The notes under the pieces are model-generated. The model did not search any database. It worked only from the letters and a program-made list of their open reading frames with translations, and was not told the origin of the DNA. The translations under genes and the position numbers were made by a program. 64,000 bases of DNA from Dendrobium chrysotoxum (lineage: Eukaryota; Streptophyta; Magnoliopsida; Asparagales; Orchidaceae), in contig CM034303.1 in NCBI GenBank assembly GCA_019925795.1, positions 620,001-684,000 on the forward strand, in the 5' to 3' direction. Shown here piece after piece: positions 42,493 through 54,550 of the stretch; position 1 is the first letter of the stretch; each line of letters begins with the position of its first letter.

Positions 42493-45400
42493 TATGGGCC
42501 TCCGAAAGGGCACCGTTCAGTGGGGGATAGAGTGCAAAGGGTATGACTGCACTATCCCATAGGATAAAATGATTGCAGGCCTTTGCGCTCTTTACAAGCG
42601 GGCCAATGGAAGGGCAGATTAGATCATACATACGATTAACCATTGAAGATAGTAACTCTCGCCTACGCACCTCAATGAGTAATAATATGCCTGACCTGAT
42701 TAGAGTCATGGGGTTTTCCCCACCTGATACATCAACTCGAGTGAGGCTTATTTGATGTAGGATTTGGTTTCCCATGGACAAAAGCCCCCGTGGTTAATTA
42801 CATCTTAAGCTGGGGCCTAAGAAGACTCTCGATTAAGGATCCTATATTATTCTCTCAGATAGGATTGGCGCACAAGGAGGAGACTAAGAAATTCCTACTC
42901 AAAGGGAATGAAAGGTTCAACTTAGCTTAGTCAACATACACGACTCACATCAACATCCGAAAGGACTAAGGTAGGGAAAAGAAACTGGAGAAAAGGCAAC
43001 ATTATACTCTGAGCATACAAGAGAGAAGGATGGAGGTGTTGTCATCCATGTGATGCTGATTGGTGGGATTTATATCCTCTAAAGGATGAAGAACTTACCA
43101 ATCGATGAGACATACTATAGGAAACAAATAGTAGTAGCCTTAAACTCTAAATCTAAAGTGGGTTTAGTATTCTACACATAATACTAACATCTGTGTCCTA
43201 GCTAATGCATTTCAAACTTATATCCTGCCTAAAAAGGAAAGCCAGCTAACCGCCTAGTCATATAAAATCCATGTTGTCCGGTCTTTATAAAAGATGGGTG
43301 GGTAGCTGAGTTTTTGGAAGTTAAGATCGACATCTAGAGAGGTTCCTAAGTGGTGTTGTACTTATGTAGGGTAGAATGCTCCTAGAACTAATGCAATTAA
43401 ATTTTAATTTAATTAGTTTCTAATACAATGCATGCTGGTTGAAGTTTTTAAATTAGAAATGCTTGAAATTTTAAAAAGGCTTATAAAAATATTTTTTTTA
43501 GAAAGACTAGGCTTTTCCAGGTCTAGCACCTCATCCTCATAGGTCAGATTATCTAGACTCTACCCGCTTGCGGGGAAGTGTCTTAAAATAAGAAGAGAGA
43601 AGATGCATTAATATGCATACGACCCTGGATGATTCTGGCTATTTCCTAGATCATTAGATTTCTATGTTATTTAATTCCTAAAATCTTAAATTTTAATCAT
43701 GAGTAGAAAAAGTTTTATCCCTAAAGAGCCTAGCAAAATCAGGCGCACACACATGCAAGAAAGAAACTTATGAAAAGCAGATAATTTATATAGCATAAAT
43801 AAAGTAAACACATTAATATAAATATATCCACCAAAGTAAAAGTAAATTCTATGGCAAGTGTCATATAAGTACAAACCAGGGTCTATAGCAAAGTAATGGT
43901 GGCCAGGCCCTACCGAAAACAACCTGGATTCTAATCCTACTGAGTGATGCAAGTCTTAGAAACATGGTGTTTCATCTTTATCTTTATCTTCAAGTCCTTC
44001 TATGGATCTCCTTTCCTCGGTCTTCTTATGGTTTATCTTTAATAGTGTACCCAAATAAAAAGAAATTTCTTGTGGAGAGACTTTCTTTTCTCTTTGGATC
44101 CCTGATACTTGAAATGCCTTATTTTTAAAGACTTTCATAACTCGATACATCATGAAAAAGAAAAGTCTAGACTCTCCTGTAGGGTTATCCTAAATACTCA
44201 AAACATCCCAAGTAGTTATATATAAAAGTAAAGTACTCATACCAGCCATACTTGGTCATGCTCTTATTTATTTAGGGGCTAAGTGGCTGAAGCACCTGTA
44301 GCAAGCTTTTATATAATTTATTTATGATTTTTAGCCCCCTTTATTAACACTACATGAGCATGGCCACATGCAGAAAATATCATAAGTATATAAATCATTC
44401 CTCACATATGGGTAGTCTATCACCCATCACCTCACAGAGATAATATAATAATTAAAATCATCATCATAGAAATCATCATAGAAAGCTAACAAAAGTAATA
44501 AAACAACCAGCACATGTATCACATATAAATCACCACATCATAGAAATATAAAGAAAACATCAGCCTGACCTAAAGCTAGAAGTATTGCCCTAGCAAACAA
44601 TTCTATGTGTGTGTAGCAGGCTATGCGGTATCCGGTATGTCCTATGTCGAGAAATTAGTTCGAGTTGTTTGTGATCCGATTTATTGAAGGTCAAAAGGGG
44701 AGACTTTAATTGAAGTTTAAATATTAGTATTTTGAGGTTAATTTTAATTAATTTAGTTGTTTGGTCACTTTTAATGCTTAGGGTAATGTTCACTAAAGTT
44801 TAAGTTTGATTAGTAGATTTTAGAAAGTCTGAGGTCATCCTGCCTGCTAAGTTAAAGGGGTCCAAAATGTGACTTTTTGAAAAAGGCTAGGTCTTGGGGT
44901 TCTAGTATTTTTCTTAAATATTAGGCCTTAAGGAGAGTAATTAGACTTTAAGTTCACTGGATTTAGAGTTTTCTATGCAAAGTTATGATTTTTAGAAGTT
45001 TCGGACCCTAGTTATCGAACTACGATTGACCGAGTAGTTGACTTTTTAAACTAGGTTGATTTCTGGAAAGCTCATATTTTTAATAAATACTAGATTTTAA
45101 TTGAAGTTGAATGCTTTTTATTTTACCCAATTTGGATTTTTTCTGGCATTAGTTATGAATTTTTTTAAGTTTGGGTATTTAATGAATTATTAAAATTGCT
45201 TAATTAAGGGCATTTTAGGGATTTTAATCCAAATCAGCTCCAAACCTCTTAGAGTCACATCCAAAGGTCAGGAGTGACCCAATGAAGAGTTCCCAAGTAT
45301 TTGGGGAAATTTTAAATTTTTTTAAATAATATTTAATTATTTAATTTAATTAAAGGGTGATTTTTAATTGAAATTAGATTAAGGTCCCGTAAAGGGGCTT

Positions 45401-48400
45401 CTAATTCTTTTGAGATTAAGGATTGAATCCTGAGGAATTTGATATATTATGGGTAATTTTTTTAGATTTTAATTGAATTTATTAGATTTTTCCAAAGTTA
45501 TCGGGGATTAATTAAAGGATTAAATTAGGGTTTATTAATTAAGTGGTTTAAAGGGGCCTTAAAAATTCCTAAAAAATTCCAGGGGGTATAAGATGTCACT
45601 AAGTTTAAATGTTTCAAGTTTCATATCAATCGAAGGTATATCCTAGCTCCTAAAATTTCTCTAAGTTCACTAGATGGGTCTTTAATTATTATCCTTAGGG
45701 TATCATTATGTTAAATAGGTTTAAATCAAGTGTTAAAGACTAACCCTTGGGGTAATATAAAGGGAAAATGCAACACATCATAGCACACCATGTCCTTAGA
45801 ACTACGAGGGCCTAGACTAGGTGCTTGTGCATCCTACATATGTAAAAGAAGAATGAATAATAATTAAGCAGGATTAATGATGTGATTAGTGGATGATTGA
45901 AGTCCAATCATCCACTAATCTCCCCCCCCCCCATGAATACTATTTATATGCATTATCCTATGTTTGAAATTTCATGTGGACCTCTCAAAATTTAAGAGAT
46001 TTAATATATATATATATATATAATTTTTAAAATATTTTAAAATACATATATACTAAAATATAAATATATAAGTTTAAAAGTAATGTAATTGAAAATAGTT
46101 TAGTATATATGTATACAAACATGTTTTGAGAGATCCACTAGCCATCCAATAGAGTTTGAAAATAATTTCCAAAAATAATTTTTTAATTTGAAAATACTTA
46201 ATATAATATTTAATAAGTAATATTTAAGTAATTAAATAGTTAAGTAATAATTAAGAAAAATTAGTTTTTAGTATTTGAAAGTAATTTCAAACTAAATTTC
46301 TTAATTTTCCAAAAAATTTGAGGTAATATAAAATTTTTTCTGATTTAAATTGAATTAATCATGAATTTTTAAAGTTTAAGGAAATTTAAAAGGCTATTTA
46401 AAATATTTTTAAAATAACTAATATTTAAAATAATTATTAAATTAAATTAAATTAAATATTAAAAGTTTTTAAATTTTTAAAAGTAATTAGAAAGTAATTT
46501 TATAAATTATTAGATAATATTTTGAATTTTAATTTAATTATTTATAATTTAAGTAATTAAATATTTAATTAATCAAGATCTAAAATAAAATAAAAAATAC
46601 CTTTTATGTGAAACTTAATTTAAAGTTAGATATTTAAATAATTTCTAATTTTTTAAAATAAAGTATATTTTTTATTATTTAAAGAAAATAATAATAATTA
46701 TTATTAATTAAATATTAATTATATATCAATATATGAAGATTATTTAAAATTTGAATTTTAAAATTTATTTAAAATATATAAATACATCCTAAATTAATTG
46801 AATTTTAAATTAATATATCTTAAAATGTTCAATTAATTATTTAAAATATATTAATATGAAAATTTTAATTTTAATTGTTTTAATTATTTAATATAATATT
46901 AAATTAAATATTAAATAAATATTTAAAAATAAGGGTTTTCAAAATAAATTAAAATATATAATAAATTTTAAAGTAATTTTTATTTTAAATTAAAGGAAAT
47001 TAAATTCTAAAATTTTTGATATATTACATGTAATTTTTGGATTTAAAAAATAATTTTTAATAATTATTTGAAGAAATTCTGAATAAAAAAGGACTTAAAA
47101 TAAATAAATAAAAAAACTAATTTTAAATAAAAAAATGGTGGCGGCGGCTCTGTGGACCATGTAGTGGGACATGAGAATCTCCGTAGTCCACGGGCAATGA
47201 TTACCGTAGAGGGCAATTAATGGCCAATGATTGCGATACGGTGATCATTTGGCCATTAATGGCATATAACGGTGGCAGCGGACGCGTATTCACTTATTCA
47301 TGTTAGCAGCGGCCATCCGCCGTAGGATCACACGCGGTTTGGAATCAAGGGCCCTGATCGAGCCGGACAAATAACAGAGCCACGGGATCGAACCCTACGA
47401 TCGATCCGAAGCATGGAACAAGGGGATCTCAACCGTTGGTCGTGAGATCAACAGTCAGGATCATCCCCTAGCAGATAGAAGACCCAACCCAAGCCCTAGA
47501 ATGATATTTCATCTCATTCACTCGATCGGGTGAACCAAATTACATGAAATTTTAGATGCAGCATCCACAAGTGAAGAGCATTCATGGGGAGGTGATTTTG
47601 CATTTTGAAATACACTATATGAGAAGTTAATTAGATCTAAGTGTCCTAGACTAGGTTAAAGATTTCACCTCAGTTTGTAAACAGATTAATCCTCTTAAGG
47701 GTTCTCTAAAGTTGTTGATTGTCCACATTTAAAGTTATAGAAGACTCCTCGTGCTCCTAACATCCGGATCGAGCACAAAACTCCTTAAAAGGTTTGGAAC
47801 TTTGGTTCGCCGGAGATCTCACCGCCGGCGAGGTCTTGGTGGTGGATTTAACTTGGGGAAGGTGGAAGGGAGCTTAGAAGGCTCACCCACGAGAGGGCTC
47901 GGCTTGGGGGAGCTTAGGATGAAAGTAAGAGCAAAAGTCCTCTCTCATGTTGCCCTAACACCTCTATTTAAAGCCTTAGGCTTGTGATCCATGGCCAAGA
48001 TTGAATCTAGAGCTAATTAGGAGGGAAAAGGGTTTATTTGGCCATGGTTTAGGTCAAGCAATCATTAGGAAGGTTTTCAATGCATTAAATGGGATTAATT
48101 TTCCCTAAATAGGTCAAATTTGACCATGTGAGACTTGGGTTGACCAAACCAAGGGTTGAACCAATCAACATGGTCAAATAGACCCAAGTAGGTAAGGGTT
48201 GAGTTAGAGATGGATTGGAATTGATTTGAAATCAAATTGGGGTCATTTGGGCTTATTGGGTCAACCAGGTTGACACAAGGCATGGGTCTGGGCTCAACAG
48301 ACCAGGTTTGACCCCTTGAATCTAATGGAATAGGTCTTAGGATCTGGCTTGGTCAATTTGACCCAGTTAACCCCCCTCTAACTAGGGTTTAATGAAAAAT

Positions 48401-48410
48401 AAGGTCAACA
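42493..48410 (-). mobile_element. Element B: non-coding LTR-like insertion (probable solo LTR)
   Basis: Flanked by perfect AACAT duplications (42488-42492, 48411-48415). Its tip TATGGGCCTCCGAAAGG aligns with TGTGGACCTCTGAAAGG of element A, so the terminal TG is mutated to TA. The other tip is GGTCAACA. It contains no retroelement domain. Relative to A it has an extra 1.7 kb (about 43040-44800) that C shares in part (53640-54550, reversed), so A is the shortened form. Subregions: the hairpin motif shared with Tat-1 (42768-42835), a 16-bp hairpin (45884-45920), AT-rich sequence (45990-47130), a GC-rich island (47140-47480) and a TTGAC-rich tip (48110-48410). Confidence 0.85.
45884..45920. repeat. 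Perfect 16-bp hairpin in element B
   Basis: Arms GATTAGTGGATGATTG and CAATCATCCACTAATC are fully complementary around the 5-nt loop AAGTC. Confidence 0.85.
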
Positions 48411-48415
48411 AACAT

Positions 48416-48897
48416 CAACATGTGGATCAACTTCAAAGTAAATTAGTAGAAGCAAAAATAGTAATTAATCAGCATGTAAAATGAAGTTGGCAACTTTGAA
48501 GGATGAAAATAAGAGATTTCGAAGTCTTCTATCTAAGAAAGAAATTGCTTTGTCAAAGGTTAATTCTAGACCAAAATTATCATCTCCAAAAACCATAGAA
48601 GATTTTAAAAAAACCTTAGTCTTTAATAGTATAATTCAAGATCATGTTCAGCAAGCTCGCAGCTATATATATATGCTGTAAAAGTGAAGGATTTAGAGCG
48701 ACAATGTATCAACGGCATTATCTGAGGCTTCCTGAAAAGAGTTCGCCTTGTACAACATAAAACTAGGGTTGAAGTTGAAGGATTAACACCTAACCAAGCA
48801 TCCAAAGATTCTCCCCCATATTCAGGTGATAATAGTATTGAAATTGAGCTAAAAAAAAGGGTCTTTTCTAGCGATGATGAGGATATTGAAGTTGTGT
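48416..48897 (+). pseudogene. Element E: broken plus-strand ORF, coiled-coil part
   Basis: The frame continues across the element B insertion: ...MATSISLQH before 42492, then QHVDQLQSKLVEAKIVINQH after 48415. It then runs through KLATLKDENKRFRSLLSKKE and ends with a Ser/acidic tail and stop near 48897. One TGA lies near 48480. A heptad-like Leu/Ile pattern indicates a coiled coil, as at the C-terminus of the Tat-1 antisense gene. Family not recognised. Confidence 0.65.
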
Positions 48898-49439
48898 AGT
48901 ATTTTTTTTATTGGTTGTACTGCACTTATTTTTCTTAGAGATTTTTATGTATCTATTTTGTTTCTTGAGATATATCCCCCTATATATTAGATGAAAATAA
49001 AGAAGTAGTAAGGCTTCTCATAACTTTGTATTTGAAAGCTTACTTAATAATTTGTAGTTCATTCAAATTTAATAATAGAAAATATTTTTATGAAGTTAAC
49101 TACTTTAACGCAATTGAGAGACATCCTCTTAGGATGCTTAACCTATTCAAAGTTGTATTGTTAAAGCATTGCTTAATGATATTAACATGTATGGAAGAGA
49201 TTGACCTAATCTCTCTTAGGATTTTATTAAACATCTTTTTAACCTTTCTGAGGTTGTTTATCAAGATATGATGTTAACCTATGGATTTTATTTAAAATCA
49301 TTTGACCTTTCTAAGGTTGTTTATCAATAATGTTAACCTATGTAGAAAAGATCTTTTTAATTTCTTGTGGGATAGAATTTGTTTAAGATGAAGTAAATAA
49401 CTCATATAGTAGAGATTTAATCAATAAATAAATCATTGA
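48898..49439. other. Element E spacer between antisense ORF and integrase remnant
   Basis: AT-rich, with a repeated TT(A/G)ACCTTTCT(A/G)AGGTTGTTTATCA word (near 49232 and 49301) and repeated GTTAACCTATG-like words. AAATAAAG near 48990 could be a polyadenylation signal. This parallels the repeat-filled spacer 12540-14200 of Tat-1. Confidence 0.55.
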
Positions 49440-49808
49440 TAATACTTTTGAAGGTTTTCAGCAGTTCATGTTTGAGGCAGCATCTCTCCTTCTGAATCTT
49501 TAAGTTCACCATCATCACCACTACGTATGGTCTTTCCCAAGGGGGTGAAATTTTATTTTGTTGAGGTCCCTTCTCTGCAGCTTCTATACTTCATAATACT
49601 AGGTCTCCAATAGAGATAGGTTGGGGTTTTACTCTTCTAGTGAAATGGAGAGCTACTTGTTTATGATATGTGTCACTTCTTAATGAAGCTATATCACATG
49701 CTTTTAGAGAGTTGAAAGCTCCATTGGTAGGATGTGTATAAGATTAGAATGTATTTGACAATTATTGCATTTGCGAATGAAGTCTAATGCATCATGTTTT
49801 ATTGTAGG
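49440..49808 (-). pseudogene. Element E: gypsy integrase remnant
   Basis: The minus strand reads CNNCQIH (second half of the zinc finger, near 49765). It skips the catalytic core and continues with the C-terminal part: RVKPQPISIGDLVL near 49625, KGPQQNKISPPWE near 49560, and a frame-shifted ...KDSEGEMLPQ-type tail near 49480. The tail identifies a gypsy element of Tat type. The core has been deleted. It is cut at 49808 by element C. Confidence 0.8.
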
Positions 49809-51200
49809 TGTTGACCTTGAATTTCTCCAAGACCCTCCTCCACTGAGATTAGTGGGTCAAGCCTGGCCCATTGGGCTCAGACCCATGCCCTGAGTCAACC
49901 TAGTTGACTAGGTCAACCTAGGTTGACCCAATTAGCCTAGTTAGGTCAATTCAAGTTCTAACTCAATTCAAACACATCCAAGGCTCAACCCTTCATCTCT
50001 TGGACCTACTTGAGTGGGTTGACCAGGTCAACCATTGAGTTGGTCAACCCAAGTCTTAAATAGGTCAAATTAACCTATTTAAGTCAATTTAAACCCATTA
50101 AATGCCTTGATTGCATTCATAATGATCCTTGGATTCAAACCCATGGCTAATCAATATTAATTCCTTACTTTTGACTCCAAATTCGATCCTAGCCATAGAT
50201 CTAAGCCCTTAATCCTTTAAATACCCTATTTAGGGTTCCAAAGAGGGGACTTTTGCTTTTGCTCTAACCCTAGACCCTCCCAAGCCGAGGTTTCTTATGT
50301 GAGAGCCTTCCCGACCTTCCCCCACTCTTTCCAAGACAAACCCACCATTAAACACACGTCAACGGTGAGATCTCTGGTGAACCAAGGCCAAATCTGTTCC
50401 AAAATGTTTTCCCATCAATCCACGGCTTCTCAGACCTCAATTTCTGAAGGAGAAATATACATGGATAATCCACAAGCTCAACCATATCAAGATCTCAAAG
50501 ATCCAATAGTTAGATCTCTCAAAAACTTTAACCTTAGGTCACTACATAAGGGGTTAAATAGCTTTTCATTAAGCACATTTTAGACCGTGAATCTTACCCC
50601 ACATGAATGCTCTTCATGCCTAGTGTCTATGTTTAAAATTTCATTGAAATCTATCATCTCCTTTGCGAGAACGAGACAAAAAACATCCTTAAGCTTCGAT
50701 TTCGCCCTAAGTTCAAGCATACGAGATCTCTGCCATTGATCACTTGATCAACGACGGAGATCCCGTCATTCTGCAGTTCGGATCAACCGTAGATCCTGAT
50801 CCCATTGCTATGCTCATCGTCCAGTGAAATCAGTGCCGTTGGTTTCGAACCGGGAACGATCATTGTGGTAATGATTGCCCGCTGCGGCAATCATTGCCCA
50901 CGGACCGCGGGACCAATCCCGCATTGCCCGCACCGAGCCGCCGTTGAGGCAATCATTGCTCAGGACTGCGGGGCCAATCGGAGCTTGACACCTGGCTCAC
51001 CGCCACCGCCGCCATCGCTGATTTCAATTTAATTAATTTTAATCCTTTTTTAATTAGAATTTCTTTAAATAAACATATAAAATTATTTTTAAATCTAAAA
51101 AATACATATTATATATCAAAATTTTAAAAAAATGTCTACTTTCATTTTAAAATAATATTTATTTAAAAATATTAGTTTTTTTATGATAATAATAATTATT

Positions 51201-51239
<39 letters not shown>

Positions 51240-51336
51240 TAAATTATTTTTATGATATTATTATTATTATTATTCAAATTATTTTATTATATTATTATTA
51301 TTATTACTATTATTATTAGTTTGTTATTTTTACTAC

Positions 51337-51388
<52 letters not shown>

Positions 51389-54300
51389 TATAATATCCTT
51401 ATTTTAAAAATCAAAGATTATTTAATTTAAAAAAAATTTGTTTAATGTTATTATTTTAAGTTATCTTACTTAATTTGTTTATTAATTAAATATTTAAATT
51501 TCTAATTAATAATTAATTAATTTAAAATTCAACTTTTTTTTAAATTCATAAAACTTATCTTTATTAAATTATTTTAATATTCTAGAAACTTTAATATTCA
51601 TTTTAATTTGATTTAATGATTATTTTTAATTATTAATTATTTTAAATTATTTTAAAATACCTTTTAAATACTTTAAACTTCCAAAATTTAATCCAATATT
51701 TTTGTGTAATACCTCTTATTATTTTAAATTATTCATAACTAATTCATTTAAAATCTAATTTTTTTGTTTAATACCTCTAATGTTTTAGAAAATATGTAAT
51801 TTCATTTAAAATTATTTTCAGATATTAAAAATTAATTTTTATTTATTATTTTTCTATTATTTAAATATTTAATTATTTAAATATTATTTGGATAATTAAT
51901 ATATAAATTATTTTCAAATTAAAAAATTATTTTGAAATTACTTTCAAAGCCTCCCTTAGATAACCAGTGGATCTCTCTTATATGTATGTACTTCTTTGAA
52001 GTGAATTATTTTCAATTACCTTATTTTCAATTTTATGTATTAATATATATATATATATATATAATTATTTTAAAATTATATATTATTAAATTCTCTAATT
52101 TTGAGAGATCTACTAATAAAATTCTAAACATAGGCTATGCATGTGAAAAGCATTCATGTGAAAAGGATTAGTGAATAATTATGATTCAATCATTCATTAA
52201 TCACATCATTAATCTCATTTAATTAATATTTAGTAGTCCTTCTTGCATGTTTAGGTTACACAAGCACTTAGCATATGGTCTCCTAGATCTAAGAATATGG
52301 TGTGTTATGGTTTGTTATACATCTCCCTTTATGTTACCCCAAGGGTTAGATATTAACATGTGATTTAAACCTATTCAACATAGGGACACCCTAAGGATAA
52401 TAATTAAGGACCTATCTGACGAACTTAGAAAAATTCTAGGAGCTAGGATAGATCCCTGATTGACATGAAACTTTAAACACTTAAACTTAGTGACATTCTA
52501 AACCTCTCAGAAGTTTCTAGGAATTTTTAGGGCCCTTTAAACCCCTTAATTAATAAACTCTAATTTACCCTTTAAATAAGACCCGGTAACTTCAAAAAAT
52601 TTCAATAAATCTAAATTAAATCTAAAAATTATCCATAATATATCAAAATCTTTAGAATTTAGTCCTTAATCTAAAAAAATTAAAACCCCTTTTATTAGAC
52701 TTCAATCTCAACTTTAATTTAATTTTAACTAAAAATACCCTTTTAATTAAATTAAATAATTAAATAATTATTAAAATTTTCAAATCTTCTCCAAATACTT
52801 GGAAACACCCCTTTATGTCATTCCTGGCCTTTGGAGGTGATTCCAAGAGGTTTGGGGCTAATTTGGATCAAAATCTCGAAAATAACCCTTAATTAAATAA
52901 TTTTAATAATCCATTAAAAACCTTAACTTTGAAAATTCATAACTAATTCCAGAAAACTCAAAATTGGACAAACTTAAAGGCATTCAACTCCAATCAAAAT
53001 CTAATATTTATTAAAAATAAGAGTGTTCTAGGAATCAACTTAAATCAATAAGTCAACAATCTGGTCAAACTCTAGTAAAAAATCAAGTCAAAACTTCAAA
53101 AATTCATAACTTAATGTAGAAAATTTCAAATTGAGCCTACTTATAGTCTAACTGATTAGGTTAAGGTCTATTATTTTATAAAAATGCTAACTATTTATGA
53201 ATCACTCTTAATTAAAAAGTTAACTTTTGGCCTCTTTGACTTAACAGATAGGTTAACCCTGAACCTTCTAAAACTCATTAACTCAACCTAAACTTCATAT
53301 AACATCACTCTAAGCTTTAAGTTAACCCCCTAACCTAATAATTAATTATTTAATGCACCTTATCTTTTAATCTCTAACAAACTAAATTAACTTAATCAAC
53401 CCCGATTACTACTAGAAAACTCAGGCCTACGAGGCTATTAACTTAGCCCCAAGGAAGGTGAAATAAACTTCATAACCTTGATGAGAAATAAAGGTAGTAA
53501 TCACTTAACCACTAAAATATATCTCATTCAATATTTAATACATTAATATTCAAACTCAAACCAAAACTCCTATCTTAAACCTTCAACAAATTAGAACACT
53601 ATATAACTTCAACCAACTACCTAGCTTAGGATCTACCCCAGCTACACAGCCCCTACACACACTTCAGATGATTTGCTATGACAACCAACTCTAGAGCTAG
53701 GCTAGGTCGGTATTTAATTTTCTACTGTGTGCCGAATTTTCTGGGTTTTCACTGCATGTTGTGATTGAAAATTGATTGATGTGTTTATTTACTTTTACTA
53801 TACTCTGTGACTTGATGTGATGGGCGATAGACTACTCATAGGTTAGGGATGATTTTTTATATTAATAATGTCTTTTATATGTGACCATGCTCATGTAGTG
53901 CTAATAAAGGGGGGGCTAAATTTCATAAATAAATGTTATATAATTACTTGCTATAGGTGCTCTGGCTGCTTAGCCCCACAAAATAAATGAGGTCTAAAAA
54001 TAAATCATAAATATAACTGTTATAGGTGCTCCAGCTATTTAGCCCTCAAATAAATAAAGAGCATGGCCAAGTGTGGCTGGCATGAGTATTTAACTTTTCA
54101 TACATATAAATGCTTGGGATTATTTATATTTAAATGCTTAGGATAACCTTGCAGGAGAGTCTAGATTTTCATTTTTATTCTGATGTAATTTGTAAAAGTA
54201 TCGAGTAGTTAAAGTCTTTAAAAGTGGGGCATTTCAAGTACTAGGTACCCAAAGAGAAAAAGAAAAGGCCCTTTATAGGAAATTTCTTATTTATTTGGGT

Positions 54301-54550
54301 ACCCCTTTAGAGGGTGAATCTTATGAAGACCGAAGAGAGCCGATCCGAAGGAAGATGATCCATACAAAGACATTGAAGATGATGATTTAAAGATGAAATG
54401 CTTCTCTTTTAAGACTTATGTCTGTATTAGGATTAGAAAGCTGGGTTTGTTGTCAGTGGTGCTCGACCACTTTTAATTTATGTAATTTCGGGTTGTAATA
54501 TTAAAAGGCGCTTGCCTATGGACATTATTTTATTTATTTGATTTAATTAT
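49809..54550 (+). mobile_element. Element C: non-coding LTR-like element, plus orientation, interrupted by element D
   Basis: It starts TGTTGACC at 49809 after GTAGG (49804-49808). It runs through a TTGAC cluster (to about 50090), a leader-like stretch, a GC-rich island (50750-51010), AT/ATT repeats (51040-51900), the hairpin region (about 52166-52203) and the part homologous to B 43900-45800 reversed (52200-54350). It is cut at 54550 by D. The rest should resume right of D, outside the window. No coding domain is seen, so it is a probable solo LTR of the A/B family. Confidence 0.8.
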
